A stretch of 64,000 bases of DNA from positions 248,001 through 312,000 of the forward strand of contig NW_006921538.1 in the NCBI RefSeq assembly GCF_000340215.1, given 5' to 3'. The stretch is from Pseudocercospora fijiensis CIRAD86 (Eukaryota > Ascomycota > Dothideomycetes > Mycosphaerellales > Mycosphaerellaceae). Position 1 is the first letter of the stretch. Each line of letters starts with the position of its first letter. The notes below the pieces were generated by a model. The model was given only the letters and a program-made list of their open reading frames with translations. It had not been told where the DNA came from and did not search any database. A program made the translations under genes and the position numbers. Below, piece by piece: positions 43,199 through 57,000 of the stretch.

Positions 43199-46050
43199 CA
43201 CGAACCTTCACACTCGGGATGCTTCCAGGGCAGGAGGGCGTCGGAGTCGCACTGATGATGATGGCAGGTCCGGCGTCGCCAGTGTATGCTCGTGTTCACC
43301 GCAATGTACGGATGCGGCACGGAACGAAGGTCGCGAGGTGGCCTCCGTGCGCGATGGGCGAAGTGGAGGTCTTGTATACCAGCCAGGTGCATTCGTCGCG
43401 CGTATCCACGGGCCGACATGTTGTGCAGCGCTTCGGTGCATGCCAGTTGCGGGCGCCAAAGACGGTGTCATCATACAATAGGTGCAGCTGCCCTCCAGAC
43501 CGGCCAATGGGCTGTAGTTGGCGAGTGAGCGAAGACTGGGATGCATCGGTCCCTGGGCCTGTGACTGCCTGCCAAATGATCCTTCGTCACACGGGCAATC
43601 GCTTTTGGTCGTAGGGCGGCAGACCATTGGCCCTACGCTCGCTGCGCCACTCCTCAACCTGACTCGCTGCGTGCTGGGTGAAGGTGTATGCTATGCTATG
43701 CTATGCGACCAAAATAACTGCCACGACGCAAGAATTGCTGCTAATTAACCGTCCATATCTGTCTGCTGCTTTTGAGTTGGCCCTACTGCCGACGATCAAC
43801 TCTAATGACGCGGGTTCGGCCCTCGGGACGATGCGGCCAGACCTTCACGGCTCATTCTTGCCATCCCGTGATCTTCCACAATCCCAATCATCCATTAGTG
43901 TTGATAACACCAGCGCTGATATGCTCGTGTTCTGCAAATTGATGAGCACAGCGCCTTCGTGTAATCGTGTTCCAAGCTCATTGAAACGCGACATCCGTTC
44001 CTGACGTGTAGCATAAAGTGCTTGCATATCAACGAAAGTGCGTGCATATCGCGACGCAAGGGACGCGACCTGAGTCGTACACGCTGCAGTCCCAGAGTCC
44101 CAGACACCGCTGCGCGACTGCCACGAGACATAGCGATGGCGTTGTGCTACCAAAGTCCCAGCGCGCCATATCACAACGTCAATGTGCGAAGTCACAGGAA
44201 CTCGCGCACATACCAGAGAGGGAACGGCGTGCGTGCAGGCCCAGAGTGTGACCACCCTATCGTGCCAATGACTGGCCGAATCCCAGTATTGATCCACCCG
44301 AGTGAACGACCAGGCTAGCCGATGTGGCCTGCAATCCGGCCGAGTCTGTCTTCATTTCCATGAGCCGATGAGGAGATTTCTCGCGAACCACTTGCTGCCA
44401 GTGCCGAGAATGTCTCGCAAGTTTGCAACTCAACCGCGACGAGAAGACGCGGTGGATCGCTGCCATTGCCCTGGTATCCAATCGACGACTCAAGAACGAG
44501 TGTCTCGGTTAGAAGCTCCCCCTCCCAAGACAACTCGCTCCCATCCGCAGGGAGGAGTCGAGCGAGCAGTTGTATCTTCTGCGACTCCGCCTTCTGGCCG
44601 ACGCAAGGCATTTGGTGCTCATGCTCCTTCTGTGCATTGGAAGAAGCATACCATACCACGAGGTGTGGTGATGGATGTGTGCGTGGAAGCCACACTGGGA
44701 AGCGCGCAATCGTCGCGGACTTCGGCCCCAGCCATCACTCACCCGCAATCCAATCTGGCCGGGAGCTGCCATGGATGAGTGCACGGACTGGGTGCACGTC
44801 AGTGCATCTGATTCGCCATCTGCATCCCTCCCCATCACAAAGTTTAATGCACTTCATGTCGTCCGTCACATCTGCACCTGTCCATTCAGCGCCTCCAAGC
44901 GCCCTAGACAGGACAGTCACGCTCACGACCCACCGGGTCGCTGAACTTGCTTGACGGCGTGAGAGCAGTCATCGCCCACTGCGGCTTTTCTTAGGTCCAA
45001 TAGTCCCCAGGCCGAATCGCGCCAGCAAAGACCGCCTGGCAATAGCAGTAAGTTTGAACGGAGTGCCAGTCGATCTCGTGAGTAGAATATGAAGCATACC
45101 GCACGAAGTCTGTCCAACTACACAGCAAATCTGGGACACTCGCACCATGCAGGTCCTCGCTCGTGACTGGAGAGGCTCTGCGATTGTGCCGGCGTGGCTG
45201 CCGTGGCACTGACCTGGCCACAGCTGGCTGCTTTGAGCTACGCTGCTGCTTGTGCATCATGCCGTGCGTGCAGCTGCATGGTTGATCCCCATGTTTGCAA
45301 CGGTCCGTATCGGGCAGCTATCGCACACTACTGCACGCAAGCTGTCTTTTTGGTGAACTTGTTGTAACCGAAGCGCAACAGCAGGATGCGGTCAGAGAGC
45401 AGACCCACCTCTGGACCGATGTGATATGGCGACCGTTGAGAGATGGCTGACTTCCAACTACCTACGAGGCTGGGCTGTGAGACGTCAGACAGATCGAGTT
45501 CATCAACGCAAACTACGAGTGCCGCTGCCGGTGCAGGGCATGATGACCGCGGGGCCAAGCTCAAGAGTTTAGCACACACAGTTCATGTTGCGTCTTTGGC
45601 CAGTCGGGTGATGGCATGGGCGGCAGCAAGAATAGTGCACGACGAAAGCGGGCCGTTCAATTCGACAGATCTGCAGCCACCAGGTCACAACGGCCAATAG
45701 CTACAGGGTCAAGCTCTCACAAGCCCAGGCAATTAGCACGAAATGGCAGGAAACCCCACACGCTCGCGGTCCACCTTAATGCACTTTCTTCGAGCTCCCA
45801 GAATAGAATCAGGTCATTTAGCCCGCATTTCTCGCGACTTGGGACATATAATGCCCTTCAAGCGCCCACTCACTCACCCACCTCAGCAGTCGTTGATCGA
45901 TTAATTTACCGTCTTTTTTGTCTCCTTCCTTCGAACCAAAGCCCGCAGGCCAGGCTTTGCGTACCCTGTCGTTTAATCGAAAGCATCTGGTGCTTCCCTG
46001 CTCGCCTTCCCGGCCATTGTCGCGCTTGGTACCTCTGTACATATACACTT
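43199..46050. promoter_or_regulatory. 2.85-kb divergent intergenic region upstream of a Zn2Cys6 regulator
   Basis: Between the SAM-PH gene (minus) and the transcription factor gene (plus). No ORF here has recognisable domains or splice partners, so I infer long promoters and possibly a long 5' leader with upstream ORFs for the regulator. A TATGC repeat lies at about 43686-43706. No defined binding sites were identified. Confidence 0.5.
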
Positions 46051-48142
46051 ATGTCTTCTTCCGCGCAGAACCCGATCCAAACTAAACAGAACTCCAAGAT
46101 GGCCGCTCCCAAAAATGCGCCGCCATCAGCAGCAGAGGCGAAAGCAGTTGCGTCCAAGATGCACAGGCGCTCGCGCTCAGGTCCGTCCATCCATCAATTC
46201 TGGGGTGCAGCCGTTCCCGCGAGCTTCGAGGTATTGACTTGTTTCAGGTTGCTTCACCTGTCGATTACGGAGGAAGAAGTGTGAAGAAGGCAAGCCCGCT
46301 TGTAAGGCATGCCGACACTTGGGGCTTCGATGCGATTACAAGCGTCCCATGTGGTGGAGTAATGGCGAGCAACGACGAGCGCAGAAGGAGGTCATCAAGA
46401 ACATTATCAAGAAGACCCAGCTCACCAAGAAGCACCAAGCCCAGCAAGCGCAAGCTCAGCAGCCACAGCTCAGCAGCAGCACAAGCTCTCCACCACCGCC
46501 TCTCAGCCACTCGGTGCCTTCATCAGCAGAAGCTCCTTTCGCGGAATCCTTCCCACCTTCAAGATGTCCTTCATCGGATGGCTCACCTTACTCGACCGCA
46601 TGCGACTTCAACTATGGCTCTCCCGATGGCTACTTTGGCATGCCACCTCCTCCGCAACCTTATGCGGCTCACTCCCAGTATCCCATGTTCTCGCCGTATG
46701 AGATCGATGTCAAGACCGAGCGACAGATCTTCGTCAACGATGTCCCGACCAGGAGAGATTCGACGATTTCGACCTTCAGCACATACCAGCCTCCGCCAAA
46801 TGCAGATGGCATCCAGACCTACCCAGCCGATGCGTGGATCCAGCAGGAACACTTTGAGAGCGTGTGTGAAGAGTTTCCCGAAGAGCCCGTCGACTTCAAC
46901 TTTTTCGATTTCCAACACTCGCCGGCCACTCCAGCTCACGAGGCTATCATCGAGGTGGAGGAGGGTGACAAGTATCTTCTCAGCCACTTTCTCGACAAGG
47001 TCCCCAAGCTCATCTTCCCCGTGTTGGAAGCCAATCAACATGGCTCGTCCCGATCAGACATCATCGTTCCAGCTCTCGAGAACAACAAGGCTTACCTGCA
47101 CTGTTGCTTGAGCATTGCTGCAACGCACATGAAGGCCACTGAGGGGGCTACCGGAGAGCAGATCGACAACGACATCATTCGACACCGCTACGCCGCCGTG
47201 TCGGAACTCTGTGAACAGCTCGGAAAAGATGAGAACCACGATCAGATGCTCGGCAACACACTGAGTTTGATCTTCTTCCAGTGTTCCGTGGGTCGACCAG
47301 ACGATGCTCTTCCCGATATTGCGTGGCATCAGCACTTCTCCATGGCAACCAGCCTCATCCACCGACTGGATCTGCAAAACGTTGTGCTTGAGCTTGCACC
47401 GCAGCATCCTCCTTTCAACATGACTCTGGCATCGTGGATTGACATTCTCGGATCGATCGTCATCGGCCGCCAGCCAGTGTTCGCCGACACATACCGTGAG
47501 ATGGCCACCAACGGACAATCCATGGGTCTGCAAGAGTTGATGGGCTGCGACGACCGGATCATGTTCTTGCTTTCGGAGATCGCATGTCTCGACTACCAGC
47601 AAACTCTCGGCATGGAATTGCATCAGGTCTGCCAATACATTGAAAGTCTGGGTTTCGCCATCAGCCAGACTGAGCTTCCACCGGGATCAGTGCAAAGCTG
47701 CTTTTCTCCCACCGGCGCCATTCGACCAAAGCAATTGGCGACCAACATGACCGCAGTCTTCCGCATTGCCGCACGCATCTACCTCTGCACGCTGCTCCAA
47801 GACAACAACCCCTCAACTCCACAGATATGTGGTCTTGTCTCTCAATTCTCCGACCTCATGAACTACATCCCCGCCGGAGCCGATGGCTTCGATCGATCTC
47901 TCGCCTGGCCAATTCTCATCGCAGGCGCCTCTTCCGTGCCTACCTCACCCTTCCGATCCATGTTCGCCGAACGCTGCGAAAGACTCGGCGACGCCGCCAA
48001 CTTCGGCTCCTTCGGTCGCGTCCGAGAACTTCTCAACGACATCTGGCAGATCAACGACACCGCTCTTGCTCAGGGAGACTACCAGGGCATCCGCTGGCGC
48101 GATGCGATGCAGCAGAAGGGCTGGGACCACCTCCTTATCTAG
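46051..48142 (+). CDS. Zn2Cys6 fungal transcription factor, two exons
   Basis: Nuclear binuclear-cluster regulator of 674 aa. Exons are 46051-46180 and 46248-48142; the 67-nt intron (GTCCGT...TTTCAG) has agreeing phase. The junction falls just before the zinc cluster, giving RRSRSG then CFTCRLRRKKCEEGKPACKA and CRHLGLRC: cysteines 45, 48, 55, 62, 65 and 72 (C-x2-C-x6-C-x6-C-x2-C-x6-C). KRPMWWSNGEQRRAQKEVIK follows. A Gln/Pro/Ser-rich linker leads to a large C-terminal domain (about 230-670) of the fungal-specific Fungal_trans_2 type, with LLSHFLDKVPKLIFPVLEAN and LHCCLSIAATHMKATEG. The sequence after the cluster resembles regulators annotated as Acr-2- or Moc3-like; that assignment is tentative. 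Target genes unknown. Confidence 0.9.
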
Positions 48143-48793
48143 TTAATGGTGTCCCTTCGCTCTTCCTGCATCCTGGCCTGCTGTCTCCCGACACTCTCTT
48201 CCTTTGCATAGCGACGGCGCTTTTTCTCTTAGCTTAATCATCCGGCATGATGAGATTATGATACCCTCCGCGTCACCGCGGTTTCGCCCAGACTAGTGCA
48301 GCTCTTGGGTTAGATGTAATGCATACCTATAGGCCAAAATGAAGCCCTATATGAATCTAGCATAAATGAAAAAAAAAAACCAAAGCAACATCCACATCAG
48401 ATATCATTTTTTACAATTCTCCGCTATCCAAAAGCTCCGTTCCCCTCCCCGCGGCACTGAGTAACGTGATCACCTGCCGCGGCCTAGATCTTCCTTACGA
48501 TCTACCTTTAATTATAGAAACAACCCGGAACCATTACGAATCTAATTGCAAAGTGCAGGTGCAACCGACGCGTCCAGGCATCGATCAGTACAACTCCCGA
48601 TGGCAAGTGGAGGAAAGCACAGCAGCAGTTAATTCTGCGCTGCCATTATCCGAGTACCTACCTACCAATCTCAATCCCCAAACATTGCGCGTCCCTCGAC
48701 AAGGCCAACAGCGGGGCACATCATCGAACGTCCCGTTTCCAGCGAACCGCATCTCACGTTCCCAGCTCCCCGATACATCTACATCGATCGATA
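48143..48793. other. intergenic region
   Basis: No gene seen. It includes the 3' UTR of the transcription factor gene, an A run near 48369-48378, and the promoter of the next plus-strand gene. A plus-strand ORF from 48466 overlaps the next gene in another frame and looks like a shadow. Confidence 0.55.
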
Positions 48794-50005
48794 ATGACTT
48801 CACCACCACCAAAACCGCGCTACGACCCTGTAGACACGACCTTCGACCCCCGCGAACATTCGCAAAGAGACGACGTAGAATCCCCCTCCCTGACAAACGG
48901 CAACGCGCTCGCACGCTTCGAATTCGAACCGGGGCGCAGCAAAGACGGCACAAAAGTCCTCATGGTCGAATGGGAAGAAGACGAAAGCACGAAGGGCGTA
49001 ACCGGAAATTGGGAAATCAGTTGGAAAGGGAAAAAAACCTTCCTGCCCGCGCGCGACCGCGACGACCACCCGACGGAAGATCTGCCTCCTCTCAACCGAC
49101 TATATTTCCTGTTAGGACCGGGGGTGGCGATCCCGACACAGGTGAAATTACAAAAAGGACACATTGCGTGGAGGACGGCGCCTTTGCCTGCGATTTTCTC
49201 CCCGGAACTTGGGGCCACGGCTCGCGAGGCCGGGAAGAAAGGGGTGCTGCATACGATATGGGCGAAGAAGAGGTTGCAGGTTTTGCAAGAGGAGATTGAA
49301 GCGGAGTCGAAGGAGAATGTGGAGGGGATTGGGTATCAGATGGCTGCGGCGGAGAAGGATTGGATTGAGCAGAATTTCGGGGTTTTGACGAAACCTCCGA
49401 GTAAGAGTTTTCCGCAGCAGCAGTCGGCGATGAGTTCTGTGATGGGGATGGGGAATGCGGGTTTGAATAGTCCGGCGAGTCCACGCAGTCCCGGGGGTGG
49501 GAGGTTGATGGATAAGCTAAAGGGTCTTAAACTGGGGACGAGCGCGCAGGATCTTTCGTCGTCGAGAAAGACGGAGGGAAGTGCTGCGCCCGAATCATAT
49601 CATCCTTTGAGTCCAGAGGGGACCGATGTGGCCGTGGGAAGTTTCGGAAGTTTCGCTGCACTGAAAGGCGCCGCGCCAACATCTACGCTCGCGGCGAAAC
49701 CTCCACAACCTCCTGCAGAGCAGCAACGGAAAGTCGTCGCGCAAAGACCGCCGCCGCCGCCGGAATCTTTCATCTCTCAACAGCGACCGCAAGGTGGAAT
49801 GGGTATGGCGTCTCTGAATGCTTTTGCCAGCGGCGATATCAGCGATACTGGATTCTCGCAGGCTTCAATTGATGATGACAAGGCAGACGACCTCTTCGCG
49901 CTACCCATGAGCCCTCGTAGTCCGGAAATGGGTACCAAGAGTCCCTTTTCGTTCACGGCGCAGGATACGATGAGGTACTTGAAGGAAGAGAAGGCTTCGA
50001 GTTGA
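48794..50005 (+). CDS. conserved-looking hypothetical protein, single exon
   Basis: Protein of 403 aa with the start MTSPPPKPRYDPVDTTFDPR. The N-terminal ~190 residues look globular: ARFEFEPGRSKDGTKVLMVE, GNWEISWKGKKTFLPARD, LNRLYFLLGPGVAIPTQVKL and GVLHTIWAKKRLQVLQEEIE. The rest is disordered, with Ser/Pro-rich SPASPRSPGGGRLMDKLKGL and poly-Pro (PPPPPESF). There is no signal peptide or membrane segment. It is typical of single-copy fungal proteins of unknown role. Overlapping ORFs in the other frames are shadows. Confidence 0.8.
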   Translation: MTSPPPKPRYDPVDTTFDPREHSQRDDVESPSLTNGNALARFEFEPGRSKDGTKVLMVEWEEDESTKGVTGNWEISWKGKKTFLPARDRDDHPTEDLPPLNRLYFLLGPGVAIPTQVKLQKGHIAWRTAPLPAIFSPELGATAREAGKKGVLHTIWAKKRLQVLQEEIEAESKENVEGIGYQMAAAEKDWIEQNFGVLTKPPSKSFPQQQSAMSSVMGMGNAGLNSPASPRSPGGGRLMDKLKGLKLGTSAQDLSSSRKTEGSAAPESYHPLSPEGTDVAVGSFGSFAALKGAAPTSTLAAKPPQPPAEQQRKVVAQRPPPPPESFISQQRPQGGMGMASLNAFASGDISDTGFSQASIDDDKADDLFALPMSPRSPEMGTKSPFSFTAQDTMRYLKEEKASS

Positions 50006-50440
50006 ATGAAGGTATGGGTTGGCGTTGGGAAAGGTCGGCTATCATACCCGCCCCAATAGTCTGTCTTTCTGTTAGAGATATATATGTCTAGCTTGAGTCA
50101 GAATTGAAATGTGTGAATGTCAGGGCTCTTTTATCGGACGGACGGGTTTGGCGAGGGAGAGCTCGTGCCCGTTTTTTCACCTTTCCTTTCCTTTCCTTCC
50201 CTCGTGCTTCCTGAAGAGAAGAGCTCGACATACATACTTTCCCGACCTGGCTCGCATGCACTCAGTCCAATCGCTAGCATCTCTTCCCTCCATCATTTCT
50301 TCCAAGAAGCACTTGTATAGCTTTCTTACCGCGATGAACCACGCACAAGATGTATAATACGACAGGCATATCACATATATATCCTGTCTTCTAGGAGAGG
50401 CACTACTTTCGAAGATACAGTAGCAGATCCTCAATTCTAC
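50006..50440. other. 3' flank and transition to degraded repeats
   Basis: Normal composition up to about 50430, then an abrupt change to TA-rich DNA. It contains the 3' UTR of the gene ending at 50005. No gene seen. Confidence 0.55.
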
Positions 50441-50859
50441 TCGTTACGATTAAGAAGAAGATCTAGATCGCTATATTATCTACTTCTTTTTAAAGAACAA
50501 AAAAATCTTAGGTACTATACTTTACGTACTCGTAGCTTAGAGAGACTAAATAAAACGGAAAAGTAGGACGTAAAAATTTTAATTCCTCTAGATTTTATTA
50601 TTAGTTCTAGTAGCGTAGTAGAAAATTTTCTAAAAGTCGTTTTAACTTTTAACTTTTATTAGAAGATTGTTTGTTTGTTTAACCTTAGCTCCTACCTCTA
50701 TTCTATAAAAGAAAGGAAAGAAAAGGATAGTAAGGTAGAGTAAAGTATTCTAGCTTAGAGGGAGATCGAGGAGGAGCTAGAGGATTTACAGATATAGTAT
50801 TTTAGTTATAAAGAAAGAGGATATATTTAAAAGTTATTAGTATAGTAGGGATTAGTGTA

Positions 50860-51058
50860 AGAAGGGTTATATTAGTAGGTAGATAGGGTAGTAGTAAATT
50901 AGTATAGTATTCGATAGAGAGCTAAGAGGAGAGGGAGGAAGGTAGGCAAGTTAGCCTAACGCTAAGCGCTAAGCCCTACCTAAGGTACTAAGACCCTAGC
51001 TTCACTCGAGCCTAGTTATATACTAATTACGTATAACCTCTTTAGTCCTAATATACGC
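50860..51058 (-). repeat. 3' LTR part of the minus-strand Gypsy copy
   Basis: Its reverse complement matches the start of the LTR at 62453 for about 200 bp (shared ACTAAAGAGG/GCTAAAGAGG, AGTATATAACTAGGC, AAGCTAGGGTCTTAGT, CTACTACCCTATCTACCTAC), with differences mostly C/T and G/A. A purine-rich tract (AGAAGGGAAG on the minus strand) lies just before it, suitable as polypurine tract. The match stops near 50860, so the far end is uncertain. Confidence 0.65.
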
Positions 51059-54000
51059 TTCCCTTCTAGGGGCCGCGCTCTCGTAGCCGGTCTTTATTCT
51101 AACCTCTATCGCTACTAACTTAGTAGGTCTAATAAGCTACTTAGTCCGCGCTAAATTAAATACTTAACTACCTAATTATATAACTACGTTAAACCTCACT
51201 TCTAATACAATATAATATCTAACTCTAACTACGCTATCCTTATATATAATAAAGTAATATATAACTATAAGAATTAAGGACTACCGACTAATTATAATAC
51301 GAGCGTACCTTCCCTACTATAATAGGTAGGTATACGGGGTATTATAGTACTACCCCCGTTCTAAGTAATATCGTACCGAGTTCTCTACGTCTACTCTTAA
51401 AAGACCTAGAAATGTCCGCTTCCGAGGGTTGTTCTTATTATTACGAGGGATTGTTCTTATTATTACGAGGGCTATTATTTACTATCGTAGTTTCGCTAGC
51501 CCTAATTAGCTAGGTTTAGCAGCCTTTAAGTGTCAATCTTATCTTATCTTTTTAAAAAACACGGTTCTTCCGGTTTCTATAGATAAAGGCTATTATAAGT
51601 GTAGTAGTTAAGGTTCGCTTTACTTAAAGGGTCGGAAAGATCGAGGAGTAACTTATTATCCGCAAGATCGACCCTAGCTAACTTAGCTCTATAGTTTTGC
51701 CCTTAGTTAGCTAGTCTATTAGTCGCTTAATCTTTTAAGCGGCTTAAAGTTTTAATTAAAGTTTTAATTAAACCTATAATATAGCTATTCTTTTAACTTA
51801 ATTAGTATAGCGCGATTCGGCCTTAGGTACGTAGTATAGGTAAGGTTGTCTCCGGCGGACGTAGTAATAATAGCAAGTAATGTTAATAATAGCGGCGCTA
51901 GTCGTCTTAGCGCTAACTTTACCTTCTTCTAATTTCCTTCTTTAACCTATAACAACTCGGCAATACCGTTACTAATATAGACGTATCTTCCCTTCTTTAA
52001 GTAGCAATACATACCCTGTAACACTGTTACTAATATAGCCGCGCTAGCCGCGCCGATTGCCTAGGCCTCGAGGCCTTACTAGAATAAAGGAATAAGAGAG
52101 GGCGCTAAGAGAAGGGTCTTATAGGGTACGCTAGTAAAGAGGTAGATTCTATAAAAGAGCATACGATTAGTTAATACGCTATAGCGCGCTAGTTAGCACT
52201 CGGTACGCGTTTATCGGTACGCGTTTACTATAGTAGTATAGTCTTATTATCCTTTATTGCTAATAATTGCTTGCCTCTAATTAGTTAGCTAATAGCACCC
52301 TAGGGGTAGCATTATTCCTAGGCGACATTATAGGCCCTTAGCTTTCTTCTTGTTCTTTATACTAGTCTAATACTCGTCTAGTAACTTAGTTATATCCTTA
52401 AACGAGCCTTTAGCCTCCTACGAGTCCTATTTAGGTAAATAGCCTTGCTATCTTAGTAGGTACTCCTTCTTGCCTTACCTAGTCTAGTACTTTAGAATGC
52501 GTTCTATAGACTATAGCTCTTTACTATTAGCTAAGACTTCTTCTAACTTAGTAGGCGCTTTATCGCCTTCGCGCTAGTAGTATAGTTTAAGGAGGGATAT
52601 ATAGAAGGTATTATAAATAGTGTAATAGGGTAGAAGCTATAACTAATAGGCCTATATACCCTTAGCCTCTCGAATGCGGAATAGGCTAATATATCTTAGT
52701 ACGAGCTTAGGCCTTGTTTTACTATTAGGTAATAGGTGTTTGCGGATACGGAGGTTCTTAGTGCTTAGTATAACTATGTCGCCTTATTTAAAGGTTATTA
52801 GTATATAGCGCTTATCGTAGTAGGTCTTTTAGTACTCTTAAGCCCTTATTAGCTTCTTAGCTATCTTAGTATAGATTTCTCGCATCTTCTAGACACGTTC
52901 TATTGCCGCTAGTGTTTCTAGTACTTAACGCGCTTCCCTTTCCTTACGCTCGGCCTCGAGCGAGGTAAATAGATCTTATAGTAGGGCAGCGTTTTAGCCT
53001 ATTATAGCTATATATAGTAAAACCTTAGTAGATAAGTGCACGCTGTTATTATATACGAATTCTATAGGCTATAGGAGATTAACCCAATCCTCGGGGTTCT
53101 TATTAATGTAGCTACGTAGGTACTACTATAGGGTGGCATTCTACCTCTCTATTTGACCGTTAGTCTATAGATAAAAGGCTGTTAATAGCCGATGCTTTAG
53201 TCTTAGCTGTAAGCAAATCTCGCTCTAATAATGCGATATTAGTATCGATCTACGATTAGATACTATCCCCTTAGGGGTTCCCTAATAGGTATAGAAGATG
53301 TTAGTCTATAGCGCTTCTGCTATATTAATAGTAGTCTAATCCTTCCGCGCCGGGATATATCGAGCGCCTTTAGTAAATCGATCTACTATAATAAGGATAG
53401 CATTATATATATCCTTGCTGCCCCTACGTTTAGTAGGTAGAAGGCCTATAATAAAATCTATTATAAGCTTAGCAAATGGCTTCTTTAGAATAGGGAGCGA
53501 AGACAACTCGCCGAACAGTAAGTGCTTCGGTGCTTTAACTCGCTAGCATACTATACAGGTCTGTATATACTCCTTTATATACCGCTTACTATTTAGCTAG
53601 TAGTATGTACGCGATAGTAACTCGTACAACCTCTCTATACTATAGTAACTAGCGAGCTTACTATTATAGTGCCTCTTTAAAAGCTCTTGTCTAATCGATT
53701 GTTTAGCGGGGACATAGTATCTGCCCTTAAACTTTAAGTAACCCTTGTCGTCGATCGACTAATAGTTACTCTTACTAGATCGAGTCTTTCGCCTACTTAT
53801 AAGCTTATTAATACGTTTAGTAGCAAAGGCGTCCCTCTACTAAGCACGTAATAGCCTATCTATAAACAATTAACTATCCCTATTTATAAGGTTATTTAAT
53901 AGTACCCGTACTGTCGCCGAACGAGGTACGTATTATATATATCTAATAGCACTAGTAGCCGGAACTACTATAACCTCTTCTGCAGTGCTGTCGCTATAGA

Positions 54001-57000
54001 TAGCAATATCTTTAATCGAGTTATTATAGCTCGAGCGATCTACGTCCTTCTTAACGTATACTAGAAGAACGACAACTCCGCTATAGTATTTGTTACCGTC
54101 GCGGGGTCCGGAAGTCCGCTTATCCTACGCTTGCTTATTAACAATACGGGCTATAGCAATCTTATGCTATAGGGTTGGAAACAATAAATTAATATACTAG
54201 GTCTTACTATTGTAATTAGGCTGCCTCGATAGGCTATTAGCAGGGTTGCTTACGCCTAGCCGATATAATATATTAAAATCAAACCCGGCGAGGTAGACGG
54301 CCTATCTAGCCTATCGACCTATAACTCTAGTAACCTTAGTAATACTATAGAGGTTGTTATAGTCTGTATAGACCTAAATTGTATACTAAGTACTATTAAG
54401 ATAGTAGCGCTAATACTTAAAGGCTTCTACGATTGCTAAGAGCTCTTGCTCGTAGGTCTCGTATCGACGCTCTATATCGATTATCTTCCGTAAAAAGAAG
54501 GTAATCGGGTGCTAGTAATAGTTATTATCTAATTGCTATAATATAATAGCCGATATAGCGAACTATAAAGCGTTAGTCTTAATTCGCATCTGTTTGCTTA
54601 GTACGAAATAGTGCAATAAGGGGACTTTAGTAAATCGTTTCTTTAGACCGTTAAAAGCGGCTTGTGTTTTGTTAGTCTATTTAAATTCTCTAGACGGGTT
54701 GGCCTTAGTTTTAGTAAGCTTAGTTAGGGGCATTATATACCGTAAATAGCCCTTAATAAAGCGACGATAGAAATTAGCGAAGCCGAGGAACGACTATAGT
54801 TCCTTAATTAACGTAGGAACAGGCTATTTAGTAATAGTTTTGATCCGATTAGGATTAGCCTTAATACCCTTAGTTAATACGAGGAAGCTAAGGAAGGCTA
54901 CCTCCTTAGCGGCGAAGGTATATTTAGAAGGCTTGCAATATAGTCTATAGGCTCGTAAGCGATCGAGTACCTTACGGACTACAACCTAGTACTCCGTAAT
55001 ATTAGGTAAATAGATATAGACTAGGATGTTATCTAGGTAAACTATATAGAGGTAGTCTAATAGGCCTAATAGGGCCCGATTAATATAGGACTAGAATATT
55101 ATAGGGGTATTAGCTAAGCCGAATAGTATAACTAAGTACTCGAAATAGCTATAGCGAGTGCAGAAGGCCGTCTTCTATTCGTCGCCCTTACGGATGCAGA
55201 TACGATAGTACGTATCCTTAATGTCTAATATAGTATAGTAATAAGTACTAGAAAGGCGATCGAGGGTCTCGTTAATAAGCGGGAGTAGATAGCGGTCTTT
55301 AATAGTAACAGTATTAAGTTTACGGTAATTAATATATAGGCGTAGGCTACTATCCTTCTTTAGTACGAATAGGATAGGTATACTAGTAGGACTGTTACTA
55401 TACCGAATACGACTATTAGCTAGGTTTTCTTCTAGGTACTTACGCAATATAGTAAGCTCGCGCTTACTAAGGTTATAGAGTAGTCTAAAAGGAACCTCTT
55501 TGCCCTCTATAATATTAATCTTATAATCCGTCTCTTTAAATATAGGCAATATCGATACTAGGTAGTGTTTAAACACATTAATATAGGTCTCTCAAATAGG
55601 CTCTAGTATACGCGTAAGCTAATTAGGGTCTATACTATTAGGGGGCATAGGTTCTTCGTTATTACTACCGAGCAGGTCGGTAGTCGGGTTAGCTAAGGCA
55701 GAGGCTAGTATTAGGTTGCTAATAAATAGGACCCTAATATCGTTAGGGCACTCGCTAATATTAATATATTTAATATTCTCTTTCCTAGCGATTCTAAATC
55801 GCTACTTCTAGAGGCCTAGGTCTATAGCTATAGCGTAGTACTTAAGAACAGGGTTGCTAATAACAATATCGGATAGGAGGCTGTCTATGTCTACTATATA
55901 GGTAGTAAAGTCTAGTAGGCGCTTATTGCCGAGGTCGTCCCTTAGAACTATATAAACATAGTAGGCTCTATAGGTTAAGTGCCGAGCGTTATTAAACTAA
56001 GCAAGGGTTAGCAGGTTAGTCCTAGGCAATTGTCGGAGGTCTAATTGCTTAGCTAGGCGATAGTTAATAAGGGCACTAACTGAATTTCCTAGGTCTAGCG
56101 TAACCTTGGTTTTATAATTGTTCCTATATATATCCCCTACGAGATAGGTACGTATAATAGCTAGTATAATGTCGATAGTCTTACGCCGTATAAGGCTAAT
56201 AGTTAGTGCGGCGCTTATTCTTTTTTCGACTAATTAAAAGAGCCGACTAGGGTAGCATTAGTAGCTAAAAGATGTTTCCTATACTTAGCGGAAGTATAGT
56301 CAATTCGGGCCTAGTCCTTAGGTTTGTTATATTAGCCTAGTAGATAGCTAGTACTGTTACAGTTAAAGCACTTTAATCCGGTTAGTAGATTACCGTAGCT
56401 GTTGTTATTGTTAGTAGAGCGGTTAGTATTATAGGGATACGAGCCCCTTCTACGACCCCTATCGCGGCCTCCTCTATATAGCCGCCGGCTACGGCCTCTT
56501 CTACGATCGTTACTGTTCCTATTATTAGTATTGTTATCCTAGTAGGAACCTTAGTTTCCTCCGCGGCTACTACGGTTACTACGGTTAGTACTAGCTAGTC
56601 GGATCCTTAATTCTAGTCGTTACTAAAGCTAAATAGCTCGTTTAGCTATTTCTACTTTAACTATAAATTGAATACGTATTAGATTGGCCTATTCGAACAC
56701 GCGATAGCGGTCTAATTCGAGAATAAGCTCCTACCTAAGCTTAGGGCGTATTTCCGAGATCTATATAGAATTAGTCTTAAGCGGAAGGTCGTTTTTAAGG
56801 GTTTTTAAATAGGCCTTAAATAAGCGAGCCGATTGATTAGTCTTCTATTTAGCTCGAAGATATAGGTCCTAAGTATATTGTTGCCTTAGTATAGGGTTTC
56901 TAAGGGTATCTAGTATAATAGTTTTATAGGTCTGCTACTAAACAGCAGTCTAGTTATTAAGGGAGTCGAAATGGTTATCCTATATACGCTTTAGGTCGCT

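Noticed and set aside
43101..44954. Multiple 80-160 codon ORFs on both strands
   Set aside because: They overlap each other in different frames with no recognisable motif, and some are antisense to SAM-PH exon 1.
48466..49299. Plus-strand 277-codon Arg-rich ORF
   Set aside because: Another frame of the 48794-50005 gene; the latter has the protein-like composition.
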